Positions 19,125 to 31,410 of a stretch of 64,000 nt of DNA are shown one piece after another. Source of the DNA: an uncultured Porphyromonadaceae bacterium (lineage in GTDB: Bacteria > Bacteroidota > Bacteroidia > Bacteroidales > Muribaculaceae); the NCBI GenBank assembly GCA_947176605.1, contig CAMWRH010000007.1, positions 1-64,000 of the forward strand, in the 5' to 3' direction. Each line of letters starts with the position of its first letter. Position 1 is the stretch's first letter. Both the position numbers and the translations under genes were made by a program. Under the pieces are notes generated by a model. It was given only the letters and a program-made list of their open reading frames with translations. It searched no databases and was not told where the DNA came from.

Positions 19125-21245
19125 CTATTTCTTCAGGATGCCGGATTGGATACCATTATCGACATTGATATCCGAAGCCCGGTTGATCTGCTTGCCGTAT
19201 CTGAACGTGTAAGTCACCGAGAGGGTCACGTGTCGATGCCTTACCGACGACCATTCCGTTTCAACGCAATTGTATACCGGATCTATGACTTCGTTGATGA
19301 AGCCGCTGTAACTGCTGCTGAAGAAATTGGCTGCCTTAAGGAATATATTGAATGAATTGATGGTATATCCGGCCGTGACGGCATAATACCACATGTTTTT
19401 CCCTTTTGTTCCGGGATTGACATACCATCTGGGACTCTCCATCCCGACCCCGAATTGAAACTGGCCGAGATAATACTGAGCCCCGAAGTTTATGGGCACT
19501 GAAGAGGATTTGATAAGGGAGAAGGCTTTGTTTCGGTAGCTTTCGATGCCGACATTGGCATTGCATATAAGCGACTGGTCGAGCAACTTCAGAGTCGCGC
19601 CGATGTTGCCTGCAAATGTCGTAAAATAACCGGTATTGACAAATCTGCGTACCATCAGCGGTTGTCCGCCGGATAGTTCGGGAGTATATTCCGGAGTCAC
19701 GGGGCGGTGTCGGTGGTTGATCCACATCTTTGCCGCCAGTGATAAGTGAGATGTCCCTATCCAGTTGTAGCTTAGAGATCCCATATAGACATTTGTAGGT
19801 TTGAGATCCGGATTGCCGGTAATCACATCCAGAAGAGTTGTCTGAAACCGAGCCGTATTCAGGTCTGAAATAGAATTAGGATATGTATGCCATCCTGCCC
19901 ACAGTCTGAGAGTATGTCCGTTGGCCGGAGAGTATCCCACATTAAGGGAAGTGTTGGGATTAAAAAATGTACGTCGGGTCTTATTGAGGTCTTCAAATGA
20001 TACTTTGCCTGAAAGATTATAGTAGATTGAAATCCTGTTAATCTGGTGCGAACCTGCAAAAAGAAAACTCAGGTCGGTATTGCTGTAATCGACGTTCTGA
20101 TTATCCTGACTGAGATACTTCATTTCATCATTCATGTGCTGTCCCCCCACGGAAATGCTGAAATCATTATTCCCTTTTGTGATATAAAGCCATGCTGAGA
20201 GACTGGCATTCCATGCGTGTTCATTGATTTTATAGGAAATATCTTCAGTCTCCGTTGTGAAAGCCTGGTCATGTATGTTGCGGGAATATCCCAGTCCGGG
20301 ATAAAGCTGAAGTGATACCGATTTGCGGAGTGGAATGAATATTATTCCTTCCCAGAATCCGGAAGTCGACCTCACCCGTTTGGACACGGATGTTCTGGAA
20401 TCTTCAAAAATCTGCGGATCATAGGTATACAGACTCGTGATCGAGTTGGTAGGCGATGGTGATCCTGAAATTCCGATTGTGTTGACCACATGCAGATTAC
20501 GGCTGTTTTTGTAATGCGCTTTAAATGAGGCGAAATAATTACGCGTACGGCTCAGCGGAAGTTCGGATTTTGTGGTCACATCTATCTCCTGTGCCGGGAA
20601 GAGATATGAGCTTTCAGACTCCTTAAGTCCTCCGTCATGCAGACTTGAATACGAATAGCCACCAATCGCCTGATATGTCATGTCTTTATAGCTTGTCTTG
20701 TCATACAGGCTGTAATCTCCGGTATTACGCCAGAAACCTTGTTCGGCCACGGCTTTGGCATAACCCCCGTATTCATACTTCTTCATTATGAAATTGACCA
20801 CATTTTTAGCTCCCTGGAATCTGGGGTCTGTGGGAGTGTGTAGCACTTCTACGCGGATCACCGATGTCGGGTCCAGATTCTTGCATTCATCGGCAGATGC
20901 AGGCATATGGTCAATAAAATATGAAATAGGCTCTCCATCGAGCGTTTTGATTTCTCCGGAAGCTACATCCGCATACAGCGATGGGATAGCCATACGCTGC
21001 AGCAGGGATGAGGCCGAATAAGAGAACTTTTTAGCGTTTTTATCAGGTTCATACGCCACCCCATCCTTTATATTGTAGGAGGACGCGCCCGTAATCACGA
21101 TCTCGTCAAGTTCAGTGGCCGATGCGGTTGAATCGTTGGGGAGGGTTGTATCGGAATCCGCTTGCTGCGCAAAACCGGGAGCAGCAAAAGATAAGACCAT
21201 TACAAATGCGATCAGCGTATGGATATAGCCTCTGACTGTTCTCAT
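19125..21245 (-). CDS. Outer-membrane beta-barrel protein, TonB-receptor-like
   Basis: 706 aa; signal peptide, LDEIVITGASSYNIKDGVAYEPDKNAKKFSYSASSLLQRM plug-like region, aromatic beta-strands to the C-terminus. Confidence 0.8.
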   Translation of the reverse strand: MRTVRGYIHTLIAFVMVLSFAAPGFAQQADSDTTLPNDSTASATELDEIVITGASSYNIKDGVAYEPDKNAKKFSYSASSLLQRMAIPSLYADVASGEIKTLDGEPISYFIDHMPASADECKNLDPTSVIRVEVLHTPTDPRFQGAKNVVNFIMKKYEYGGYAKAVAEQGFWRNTGDYSLYDKTSYKDMTYQAIGGYSYSSLHDGGLKESESSYLFPAQEIDVTTKSELPLSRTRNYFASFKAHYKNSRNLHVVNTIGISGSPSPTNSITSLYTYDPQIFEDSRTSVSKRVRSTSGFWEGIIFIPLRKSVSLQLYPGLGYSRNIHDQAFTTETEDISYKINEHAWNASLSAWLYITKGNNDFSISVGGQHMNDEMKYLSQDNQNVDYSNTDLSFLFAGSHQINRISIYYNLSGKVSFEDLNKTRRTFFNPNTSLNVGYSPANGHTLRLWAGWHTYPNSISDLNTARFQTTLLDVITGNPDLKPTNVYMGSLSYNWIGTSHLSLAAKMWINHRHRPVTPEYTPELSGGQPLMVRRFVNTGYFTTFAGNIGATLKLLDQSLICNANVGIESYRNKAFSLIKSSSVPINFGAQYYLGQFQFGVGMESPRWYVNPGTKGKNMWYYAVTAGYTINSFNIFLKAANFFSSSYSGFINEVIDPVYNCVETEWSSVRHRHVTLSVTYTFRYGKQINRASDINVDNGIQSGILKK

Positions 21246-21437
21246 AAGCGTAGATAGATATAGGGTTAAGTGACTTTGAGAAATTGGTTTCTATTGAAGT
21301 CGCTCTTTGAATGATGTATATCAAAGTTTATTTTATTGTATGAACTGACAGTCAGTTGTTTGGGCTGCCAAACAGATTTTGCAATTCATAATATAATGAA
21401 AACTTAATATGCATCAAAAATAAATCCTTGTAGGTGC

Positions 21438-22748
21438 TTAATCTGGATTGATATTTACGATTTCAGATAATGTCCCATCAAGCAGAGCCTTTTCAAGGAT
21501 TGTATCTTCTTTTAATGCAGAGCATTGGTCGTAAATGCCGTTTTCAAAGAGATTCTTATATCGGTAGTAGCCGCATCCCGCATCGCATATCGGAAAAATT
21601 TTACAATCCTTACATTTGCCAGAAAATGGAGTGCAGCAGATCATATATCGCGTTAGAAGAGTCGTGTTTAGAGATTTTACGTCAGAAATATTCCCGATTA
21701 TTTTATCTGAAACCGAGACATCATTCCAGCATTTATATAATTCTCCTTCCGGACCAACGATATAAGAATTTTGAGAGAACATCATGCATCCTCGAGTCTG
21801 TTTTTCAGGGAAAATTGACTCAAGTATTCCTTTCTCGCGAAGAAGCGCATTTATCTCAATTAAATCTTTAGATTGTATGCAGTGAGCTGCAAGCGATCGT
21901 CCATCATTTGTATCTTCTCTGATTAAGCCGGGATAGACTCTAATCATGGAGTCATCGCGGAAATCATTATTGACCTTGGTGTAAAGGTCAATGAAATCCT
22001 GAACATTATTCTTGTTGATATTAACTCTGATGAGAATCTTGCATTCGGGGATTAGTCTTCTTACAAGCCCCACATTTTCATAAATGATATGGAATGAAGG
22101 TCTTCTGTTTGTTTTGAAGCATCTTGTTTTATTATGACTTTCTTCATTCCCATCAATGGTAATCTGAATTGAATTCAAGCCCACCTCATTGAAGAAGTTG
22201 CAGACTTCTTCATTAATCAAAGATCCATTGGTAATCATCGTTTGAGAAGAGATTCTGGGAAGATCTTCTGCTTTAAGATCCTGATAGATTTCTTTGATTT
22301 TGTCGAATGCCAAAAGAGGCTCTCCACCATACCATGTTACTGCAAGTCGCTTTGCATTTTCATGCAAACGGATGAACTTTATCAAATCAGAAATCTTTTC
22401 TGATGATATGGTTTTAGGTGAGAGTTTTGGTTCGAAACAATATGGGCAATTGAAATTACATGCCGTAGTAGGAGCTATAACAAGACCCAACGTTGATTGA
22501 TCATAATTCCTACTCTGGAATTTGAGGTTCTGCATGTTATAGAAATCGTATTTGGTTTTTTCCGATTCGATAACATGTCTCTCAATCAAGTAGTTTATCG
22601 TGTCTGTGTCAATTCGGTTCCAATCCCTATTTGATAATATATCTATCAGTTCTTCTTCGACTTTACCGAAGAAGCCAGACTGAGCGTTATAGATATATCC
22701 TATGTGTCCCCGTTTGAACAGATGCGTATACAATCCAATGATATACAT
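21438..22748 (-). CDS. Radical SAM/SPASM peptide maturase
   Basis: CX3CX2C motif in TTACNFNCPYCFEP; Cys-rich SPASM-like C-terminus (CCTPFSGKCKDCKIFPICDAGCGYYRY). Confidence 0.88.
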   Translation of the reverse strand: MYIIGLYTHLFKRGHIGYIYNAQSGFFGKVEEELIDILSNRDWNRIDTDTINYLIERHVIESEKTKYDFYNMQNLKFQSRNYDQSTLGLVIAPTTACNFNCPYCFEPKLSPKTISSEKISDLIKFIRLHENAKRLAVTWYGGEPLLAFDKIKEIYQDLKAEDLPRISSQTMITNGSLINEEVCNFFNEVGLNSIQITIDGNEESHNKTRCFKTNRRPSFHIIYENVGLVRRLIPECKILIRVNINKNNVQDFIDLYTKVNNDFRDDSMIRVYPGLIREDTNDGRSLAAHCIQSKDLIEINALLREKGILESIFPEKQTRGCMMFSQNSYIVGPEGELYKCWNDVSVSDKIIGNISDVKSLNTTLLTRYMICCTPFSGKCKDCKIFPICDAGCGYYRYKNLFENGIYDQCSALKEDTILEKALLDGTLSEIVNINPD

Positions 22749-22772
22749 ATGTCAAAAGTTTTTGTGATTATT

Positions 22773-22806
22773 ATAGTTCGGGATGATTTCAATCATCCCG
22801 AACTAT
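22773..22806. promoter_or_regulatory. Intercistronic 15-bp perfect hairpin
   Basis: atagttcgggatgat-ttca-atcatcccgaactat between the RiPP precursor and maturase genes. Confidence 0.75.
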
Positions 22807-22988
22807 GGAAAGGTACTATTTAAAGTACGAGATGCTTGATGCAGTAGGGTAGATTACCTGTATGTAAGTTAAATATCAAATGTCATGGAGCACGCATTCA
22901 AGTCGAGTAAATATCTATATGATAATTTCTCAGGCTTAAGCATGAAACTTATGGTTTCTGAAATCTTACATATGGCCTACGATTTTTC

Positions 22989-23195
22989 TTAGCCCTGCAG
23001 ACTTTTACCAGTACACGTTGAGTGGGTTGGACAGGTATTGGACGGACAGTTTTCCCCACATACCAGCTTCGGGCAATTTACATTGCAAAGCTGCGCCGCT
23101 TCACAACCGCTTCCCGTGATACCACCGGTTAGATCAAGGAGACTATCCTCAATCATTGACTCCTCATGGAGTACCTCAATAAAGAATCTCTTCAT
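22989..23195 (-). CDS. Cys-rich RiPP precursor peptide with GG-containing leader
   Basis: 68 aa; leader MKRFFIEVLHEESMIEDSLLDLTGG, core with 7 Cys; directly upstream of the radical SAM/SPASM gene on the same strand. Confidence 0.75.
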   Translation of the reverse strand: MKRFFIEVLHEESMIEDSLLDLTGGITGSGCEAAQLCNVNCPKLVCGENCPSNTCPTHSTCTGKSLQG

Positions 23196-23346
23196 TACGT
23201 TTGGTGTTTTTTGTGAAAATTATGATAGTTAACTCTATGAGGCAAATAAGCCCCATTTTTATAAAAGTAATGACTGACGGTATTATTAGAAGGCTATTTG
23301 ATGAATAAGCTTCTCTTGATTAATACAGTGTGATTTTACTTTCATT

Positions 23347-23355
23347 TGCAAATAT
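23347..23355 (-). promoter_or_regulatory. Candidate Bacteroidetes -7 element for the RiPP precursor
   Basis: gcaaatata on + = TATATTTGC on -, ~150 nt upstream of the precursor start. Confidence 0.4.
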
Positions 23356-23608
23356 ATGTACAAATATTGATAATGACAAATTTATTAGAGTTGATTTACA
23401 AAAATTAACATAGTAGGAGTGATGATAGCTGTTCACCAAATCTTAATATTAACTCACATGCGGGGAGTGTCATAAATATATCGGTTCTAAATAAAATGAC
23501 TATACGATGTGGGATTACTTCTTGAAGTGGTCAAACCATATGACAAATTGAAATACGGACCTCCGTGTCAATGCCGGGTGGCATCGGCAGCAGGGTAATG
23601 ACTATTTA

Positions 23609-23667
23609 ATAACGTCCGGAATTGACGGGATGTGTATGCGGCACATCCCGTCAATTCCGGACGTTAT
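23609..23667. terminator. 26-bp perfect hairpin
   Basis: ataacgtccggaattgacgggatgtg (23609-23634) / cacatcccgtcaattccggacgttat (23642-23667), 7-nt loop, just 3' of the minus-strand gene ending at 23693. Confidence 0.6.
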
Positions 23668-23692
23668 CTGTGAATGTCAGAAGCTGTTAGGG

Positions 23693-25750
23693 TTACTGCA
23701 GACGGCTTGAGGGGAACTGATTGTAGAAATCATCCTCGTCGTCCTCTTCTTCGGGGTTGGTCTGGTTGTTGTTGCGCTCGTTCTTGCGCGGTGTGGGCTT
23801 GTTCTTGAGCAGGGTCGAGGGTTTCATCTCGTCGGCCGGTGTGTCGAACACGCGCCAGGTCTCTTCCTTGTTCCAGTTCTGTTTTACGGATATGGATTTG
23901 GGATAGTAGAATGCCGGTTCGGGCTGGCGCCCTTCGAGTATGTCGCCCGAGTCCCAGCGGCCGTTGCCGTTGAGGTCGGCCACGATGCGGAAGTAGAACT
24001 TGCCGGGCTGCAGATGGTTGAATCTCACCCGTCCTCCTTCGAGAGGCATACGGCGTGTCGGCGCATCCGACTGGCTCAGGATTTCCACAAATGCCGGAAG
24101 CGCGGCGGGCCAGTCAGCCACATTCAGTATCAGCGAACAGTATTCCTTTTCGGCCTTTGTGCTGAATTCCTGACTGAACGGTGCCGTAGAGAGACCGTAG
24201 ATGCTCTCCATGGCAAGGGTATCGGCTGAAAGGCGGTATTTAGTGCCGTATTTCCACGGGCGCTCGATGCGGTATAGGCGCGGATTGAGCGAATCGCGTT
24301 GCAGACGGGGGCGCCCGGTGTCGGTCCAAAGGGTATCCACGAGTTCTTCGAGCCGGAACGCCGCCGAGTCCAGGCGTGCCAGAGGTGCGTCGGTCTGAAT
24401 CAGCAGCGGGCGGTCGACATCAAGCTGACTGCTGACCAGACTGTACTGCATCAGTTTTACCGGCGGCGGGGTAGTGTCGGCCTCCGCCTCCTTCTTTTTC
24501 TTGTCGGCCTTGGGAGCCTTCGGTTTGCGGGGGCGGTTGGTAGTGAGGCGCAGCGTGTCGCTCACGGTAATGTAGCGGCTCAGCGAGTCGAGTTTCTGAT
24601 ACCCCACGGCCAGGCGCAGCGTGTCGGTAGCGATGATGCGCGGATCCTTGATCCACAGCGAGATGGTATCGGCCCCTTCGGAGCGCTCCATCACATACCA
24701 GTCGGCGGCATCATCGATTCCGGCAAGCGCGAAAGTGGGTGCCGGACGGTTGGGCGCGTTGAACACCAGATTGATGCGTGTGGAATCCTGACGTGTATAC
24801 GAACTTACAAACTGCTGTTTCCTGTCGGTCAGAAACGAGCGGAGCAGCAGGTCGTTGGGAAGGAAAACGGTGCGCGGGCGGGTGACGATACTGTCGACTG
24901 TGCCGAGTTTGGTATTGAAGATGGTATCGGTGGCGGTGGCGCTTTCGGAGTATGGCTCTACCACCGTCTCATAGAAAGCCATCTCCTCTTCGGGGGAGGA
25001 GAAGAGATAGTCGGAATTGGTATCATCAAGTGCATATACGCGGTAACGTCCGGGAGCCAGACCCTCGATAGAGAAGCGTCCGCGGTCGTCGGTGCGGGCC
25101 ACGCGGTCAAACATCCGGTGGAAGATTGCGGGCAGGGCCTGCATATTGGCCGTAGTGTCGGATAGCGGAGGGAGGGGGCGCACATCGGGTATCATCACCG
25201 AGTCGGCATCGTAGGCCACGCGGTGCACGCCTACGATCTTGGACTGCATCGGTTCCATACCTAAGGCCGAGAGCACGCGTCCGGCGATGCGCAGCGAATC
25301 GACCACAGGACCGGTGGAAAACGTATATGAGAAATTCACCAGCGGATTCGCCTCATTGTTATCCTCGATGGCATCAGCGAAATCGATGGTATAAGTGGTA
25401 TTCGGGAGCAGCGAATCGGTGAAACTCACCGTCACGCGTCGCCCCTGCGAGGCCACACGCGGAACGCTTTTCGACGGAGGCGACACCACCACCTTCTGCA
25501 TGGCATCCTTAACGTTTACCAATTCGTCGAAATCTATGTTGACCTTATCGGCAGAGAGGGGCACATTTGCCGAGTTCGGAGCGGGATTAGCGCGCACGAA
25601 TCTTGGCGGCTGCTCATCGCGGGCGCCCCCCGAAGGATTGCCGATGCTGGCGCAGGCCGCGGCGAGCAACGTCACCGTCGCCAGCAGTGCGATATGAAGA
25701 GAATTCCATTTCATGACTGCAAATTTAGCGATTTGCCTCCATTCTACCAC
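23693..25750 (-). CDS. Ig-like (Big_5-type) domain lipoprotein
   Basis: Lipobox LLAAACASIG; PPRFVRANPAPNSANVPLSADKVNIDFDELV typical of Bacteroidetes Ig-like domain proteins. Confidence 0.75.
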   Translation of the reverse strand: MVEWRQIAKFAVMKWNSLHIALLATVTLLAAACASIGNPSGGARDEQPPRFVRANPAPNSANVPLSADKVNIDFDELVNVKDAMQKVVVSPPSKSVPRVASQGRRVTVSFTDSLLPNTTYTIDFADAIEDNNEANPLVNFSYTFSTGPVVDSLRIAGRVLSALGMEPMQSKIVGVHRVAYDADSVMIPDVRPLPPLSDTTANMQALPAIFHRMFDRVARTDDRGRFSIEGLAPGRYRVYALDDTNSDYLFSSPEEEMAFYETVVEPYSESATATDTIFNTKLGTVDSIVTRPRTVFLPNDLLLRSFLTDRKQQFVSSYTRQDSTRINLVFNAPNRPAPTFALAGIDDAADWYVMERSEGADTISLWIKDPRIIATDTLRLAVGYQKLDSLSRYITVSDTLRLTTNRPRKPKAPKADKKKKEAEADTTPPPVKLMQYSLVSSQLDVDRPLLIQTDAPLARLDSAAFRLEELVDTLWTDTGRPRLQRDSLNPRLYRIERPWKYGTKYRLSADTLAMESIYGLSTAPFSQEFSTKAEKEYCSLILNVADWPAALPAFVEILSQSDAPTRRMPLEGGRVRFNHLQPGKFYFRIVADLNGNGRWDSGDILEGRQPEPAFYYPKSISVKQNWNKEETWRVFDTPADEMKPSTLLKNKPTPRKNERNNNQTNPEEEDDEDDFYNQFPSSRLQ

Positions 25751-25887
25751 CAGTTAAGTCAAGAAAAAGCATCCGGCATCCGGGAAGTCAGACGCCGGAT
25801 GCCTGTCTGGCACGAATCCGACAATGAGGTAGACGACTATGAGCCGCATCCGGCCACAGTGTCTAACGTTCTCGGCGGGGAGGAAAA

Positions 25888-25927
25888 AGACAGCCGCGGC
25901 AAGCGGTGAGGCTTATCGCGGCTGTCG
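25888..25927 (-). terminator. Hairpin downstream of sdhB/frdB
   Basis: gacagccgcg ... cgcggctgtc, 10-bp stem. Confidence 0.5.
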
Positions 25928-25957
25928 GTATGGGAAGTGTAGGGAGTGGCCGGAGGC

Positions 25958-26713
25958 TTACTCCTTGCACTTGGCGGCGATGAAGTGGCGGTTCATGCGG
26001 CCGATGTTGTAGAGCTTGATGTTCTTCGGGCACTCGGCGGAGCAGGCACCGGTGTTGGTGCAGTTGCCGAAGCCGAGTTCGTCCATCTTGGCTACCATGG
26101 CGCGCACGCGGCGGTCCTTCTCCACGGCACCCTGCGGGAGCAGGGCGAGCTGGCTGATCTTGGCCGACACGAAGAGCATGGCCGAACCGTTCTTACATGC
26201 TGCCACGCATGCACCGCAGCCGATGCAGCTGGCCGAGTCCATCGACTCGTCGGCGTTGACCTTCGAGATCGGGAGGTCATTGGCATCCTGGGCGCCGCCG
26301 CAGTTGAAGCTGACGTAGCCGCCGGCCTGCTGGATCTTGTCGAACGCGTTGCGGTCGACCATCAGGTCCTTGATAACCGGGAAAGCGGCCGAACGCCAGG
26401 GCTCCACCGTGATGGTCTCGCCATCCTTGAAGCGGCGCATATAGAGCTGGCAGGTAGTGGCACCTGTAGCCGGGCCGTGCGGGTGACCGTTGATATAGAG
26501 CGAGCACATGCCGCAGATACCCTCGCGGCAATCGTGGTCGAATACGATGGGCTCCTCATGATTCTCCACGAGCTGCTCGTTGAGGATGTCAAGAGTTTCG
26601 AGGAAAGAAGTGTCAGGGGTAGTCTCGACATTCATATAAGTCTTAAACTCGCCCTTCTCCCGAGGTCCGGCCTGACGCCACACCTTGAGATTGACTTTCA
26701 TTATATCATCCAT
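25958..26713 (-). CDS. sdhB: Succinate dehydrogenase/fumarate reductase iron-sulfur subunit
   Basis: [21 protein letters not shown] and [19 protein letters not shown] Fe-S motifs. Confidence 0.92.
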   Translation of the reverse strand: MDDIMKVNLKVWRQAGPREKGEFKTYMNVETTPDTSFLETLDILNEQLVENHEEPIVFDHDCREGICGMCSLYINGHPHGPATGATTCQLYMRRFKDGETITVEPWRSAAFPVIKDLMVDRNAFDKIQQAGGYVSFNCGGAQDANDLPISKVNADESMDSASCIGCGACVAACKNGSAMLFVSAKISQLALLPQGAVEKDRRVRAMVAKMDELGFGNCTNTGACSAECPKNIKLYNIGRMNRHFIAAKCKE

Positions 26714-26742
26714 TGTGTTGTCTGTGTGTGTTTTAGAGAGGT

Positions 26743-28770
<2,028 letters not shown>

Positions 28771-28787
28771 ATCGTCAGTGAAATGAT

Positions 28788-29774
28788 TTATTTACGGGTG
28801 GAAGGAGCTGCCACACCAGCGGAGGGAGCCACGGCATCCTCGTCGACAACGGGATGCGATTCGAGATAATCGATGAAGTCGACCTGATGCTGCAGAAAGT
28901 TGATCATCCCCTCGTACTTGTCGCCGAAATAAGCGGCGGCCTGGGGATTCTGCATCTGCTGGTACTGACCCTTTACCATCTGCACATACTCATCGTAGCT
29001 TGCCGACGAGAGGGCCTGCACGGCGGCGGGGCCGAAGTCGTCCTCATACTCGGGCACTACCATATCCTTGTACTGCTCGCGGAGCTGGGGATCGTTGAGA
29101 TAGTGGTGACGGTGGGCATTGACAGTGAACACGATACCCTCGGCGATAAAGAGAGCCACCACGATAGAGCACCACCATGTGCCGATCTTCTTCAGACGCG
29201 GGATCCATACAGTGCTGTCCCAGCCTACAGACTGGAACATAGACCAGATACCGTGGTTGAGGTGGAACCAGAGAGCCACGAAACCGATGCAGTACACGAT
29301 AAGAGTCCAGGGCTGCTGGAAGGCTTCCTGCAGGAAGAGGGTGCCGGCTGCGGCGGGGATTTTCGTGTGCTCACCGAGGATTTCCACGAGCTGCATCTTG
29401 GCCCAGAACTGGATCATGTGCACCACGAGGAATGCCAGGATTACGATACCGAGCACGAGCATGTTCTGCGACGACCACTCCACCGTCTTCGGACGGCGAG
29501 ACACGGCATAGCGCTCGTGGCCGCGTGCGCGGCGGTTCTGCAGCGTCAGCATGACGGCATAGATGATGTGAACGACGATAAACGCTGCCAGACCGGCCGA
29601 GGCGATCAGCGCATACCAGTTAGCCCCAAGGAAGAGGCAGACTGAGTTGTAGGCTGCGGGCCAGGCGATGGCGACTGCGTTCATCAAACAGTGAAAAGTC
29701 AGGAACAGTACCAGCACGGCACCAGTGATGGCCATGATGAACTTACGTCCTACTGAAGAGTTTGATAACCACAT
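28788..29774 (-). CDS. sdhC: Succinate dehydrogenase/fumarate reductase cytochrome b subunit
   Basis: Membrane protein with conserved His; [44 protein letters not shown]; contiguous with sdhA/B. Confidence 0.9.
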   Translation of the reverse strand: MWLSNSSVGRKFIMAITGAVLVLFLTFHCLMNAVAIAWPAAYNSVCLFLGANWYALIASAGLAAFIVVHIIYAVMLTLQNRRARGHERYAVSRRPKTVEWSSQNMLVLGIVILAFLVVHMIQFWAKMQLVEILGEHTKIPAAAGTLFLQEAFQQPWTLIVYCIGFVALWFHLNHGIWSMFQSVGWDSTVWIPRLKKIGTWWCSIVVALFIAEGIVFTVNAHRHHYLNDPQLREQYKDMVVPEYEDDFGPAAVQALSSASYDEYVQMVKGQYQQMQNPQAAAYFGDKYEGMINFLQHQVDFIDYLESHPVVDEDAVAPSAGVAAPSTRK

Positions 29775-29983
29775 AGCAGTTCTGTAAAATTTTAGAGTTT
29801 TATTTAATTGTTTTTGATTTTCAGACTCTGTTTCATGACAGATTTATGCAGTATCGGCCACTTCGGAAGCGTGATTGCACGCGGGTCGGGAGGTGCTGAC
29901 ACGGCATAGCCCGGTCAATAACTGCAAAATTATTATAAATCTATCTATCCACAAAGAAAAAGACTTAAAAAATTGGCACCGCC

Positions 29984-29999
29984 TACCTAAAAATGAGTA
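29984..29999. repeat. 16-bp direct repeat, copy 1 (tacctaaaaatgagta)
   Basis: Identical to 31350-31365; flanks the AAA-ATPase-like gene. Confidence 0.85.
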
Positions 30000-30205
30000 T
30001 CGCCCCTGCCGCGCCCCCTCGCCGCTGCCCCCTCGCAGGCGGGGGGCGCGCCGGGATGTGAGACTGTGGATGGAAGGTGTATTGGCACGCGGCGGCATGA
30101 TGCCTGGATATGCCGATATATATGTGTATATATGTGCGGTCTTAATGCGGAAATGTCGCGGAAATGTGTTATATTTGCAATCTAATCAAACCCGCAGATA
30201 TCCCC

Positions 30206-31366
30206 ATGAGCAGAAAGTACCCTATCGGAATACAGAGCTTTGAGAAACTGAGGTCGGCCGGATACGTCTACGTCGACAAGACCCGATACGTATGGCAACT
30301 TGTGCAGGAAGGGGAGTATTATTTCATGAGTCGTCCGCGGCGTTTCGGAAAGAGTCTGCTCATATCTACCCTTGAGGCCTTCTTCCGGGGACGGCGGGAT
30401 CTGTTTGCCGGTCTGTATATTGATGGCGTTGATTATGACTGGACCGAGTACCCGGTACTGCATATTGACCTCAACTCGCAGAATTACAATTCAGATGACG
30501 GGAGTCTTGACCGTATGCTCGACAGCGCACTTGCCGAATGGGAACAAGACTTCGGCCTTACTCCGAAATATCCCGATGCGTCACTGCGCTTTGCCAGTGT
30601 GATCAAAACCATATATCAGGTTACGGGGCGGCGTGTCGTGGTGCTTATCGATGAATATGACAAGCCCCTTCTTGACAATATCTTCAATACACGGCGCACT
30701 GAGGATTTCAGAAATACACTCAAGGCTTTTTACGGTGTGCTGAAGAGCTGCGACCCTTACATACGGTTTGCCTTTCTGACAGGAGTGACCCGATTTGGGA
30801 AAGTCAGTGTATTCTCCGACCTCAACAACCTGCGCGACATCACCCTTCAGCCTACTTACAACGCGCTATGCGGGGTGTCGGAATCCGAGCTTGCAGGGGT
30901 GTTTGGCGAGGATATCCGTAATTTGGCCGACAGTATCGGGGATGATTACGGCGATACTTTGGTCAGACTGAAAAGATGCTATGATGGCTACCGCTTCACA
31001 CGCAAGGCTACAGAGGGTATATACAATCCGTACAGCCTGCTGAATGTGCTGCAGAACAGGATGTTTGACGATTATTGGTTTAATACCGGCACGCCGGCAA
31101 TGCTCGTAGAGCTGATAAAGCGTACTAATATGCCACTTTATGACTTCGACAACATAGAGCGTACGAGCGGTGACCTGACCGGACTCGAACCGGCTTTTCG
31201 TGATCCGGTGCCAATATTGTTCCAAAGCGGCTACCTTACAGTCAAAGGGTTTGACGAGCGCCGCGCCCGGTATCGACTTGGCTTCCCCAACGAAGAGGTG
31301 GAACGCGGATTGCTGGAATCCCTGCTTCCGGTATACCTCGGCAAAGATGTACCTAAAAATGAGTAG
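30206..31366 (+). CDS. AAA-ATPase-like / PD-(D/E)XK family protein, C-terminally truncated
   Basis: YPIGIQSFEKLRSAGYVYVDKTRYVWQLV...YFMSRPRRFGKSLL (Walker A-like), VVLIDEYDKPLL; ends ...VYLGKDVPKNE* before the expected nuclease domain. Confidence 0.8.
   Translation: MSRKYPIGIQSFEKLRSAGYVYVDKTRYVWQLVQEGEYYFMSRPRRFGKSLLISTLEAFFRGRRDLFAGLYIDGVDYDWTEYPVLHIDLNSQNYNSDDGSLDRMLDSALAEWEQDFGLTPKYPDASLRFASVIKTIYQVTGRRVVVLIDEYDKPLLDNIFNTRRTEDFRNTLKAFYGVLKSCDPYIRFAFLTGVTRFGKVSVFSDLNNLRDITLQPTYNALCGVSESELAGVFGEDIRNLADSIGDDYGDTLVRLKRCYDGYRFTRKATEGIYNPYSLLNVLQNRMFDDYWFNTGTPAMLVELIKRTNMPLYDFDNIERTSGDLTGLEPAFRDPVPILFQSGYLTVKGFDERRARYRLGFPNEEVERGLLESLLPVYLGKDVPKNE
31350..31365. repeat. 16-bp direct repeat, copy 2
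   Basis: tacctaaaaatgagta; overlaps the truncated ORF's last codons. Confidence 0.85.
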
Positions 31367-31383
31367 GTTGTAAATAAAAAGAC

Positions 31384-31407
31384 AGGGGTCATCCGCAGAT
31401 GACCCCT
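31384..31407 (-). terminator. tRNA-associated hairpin terminator
   Basis: aggggtcatc-cgca-gatgacccct, immediately 3' of the tRNA fragment on the minus strand. Confidence 0.6.
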
Positions 31408-31410
31408 CGG

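Noticed and set aside
30000-30060. GC-rich inverted sequence (ccgcgccccctcgccgctgccccctcgcaggcggggggcgcg) as a specific regulatory element.
   Set aside because: Low-complexity GC stretch; pairing is loose and no gene relation is clear beyond a possible terminator-like fold.
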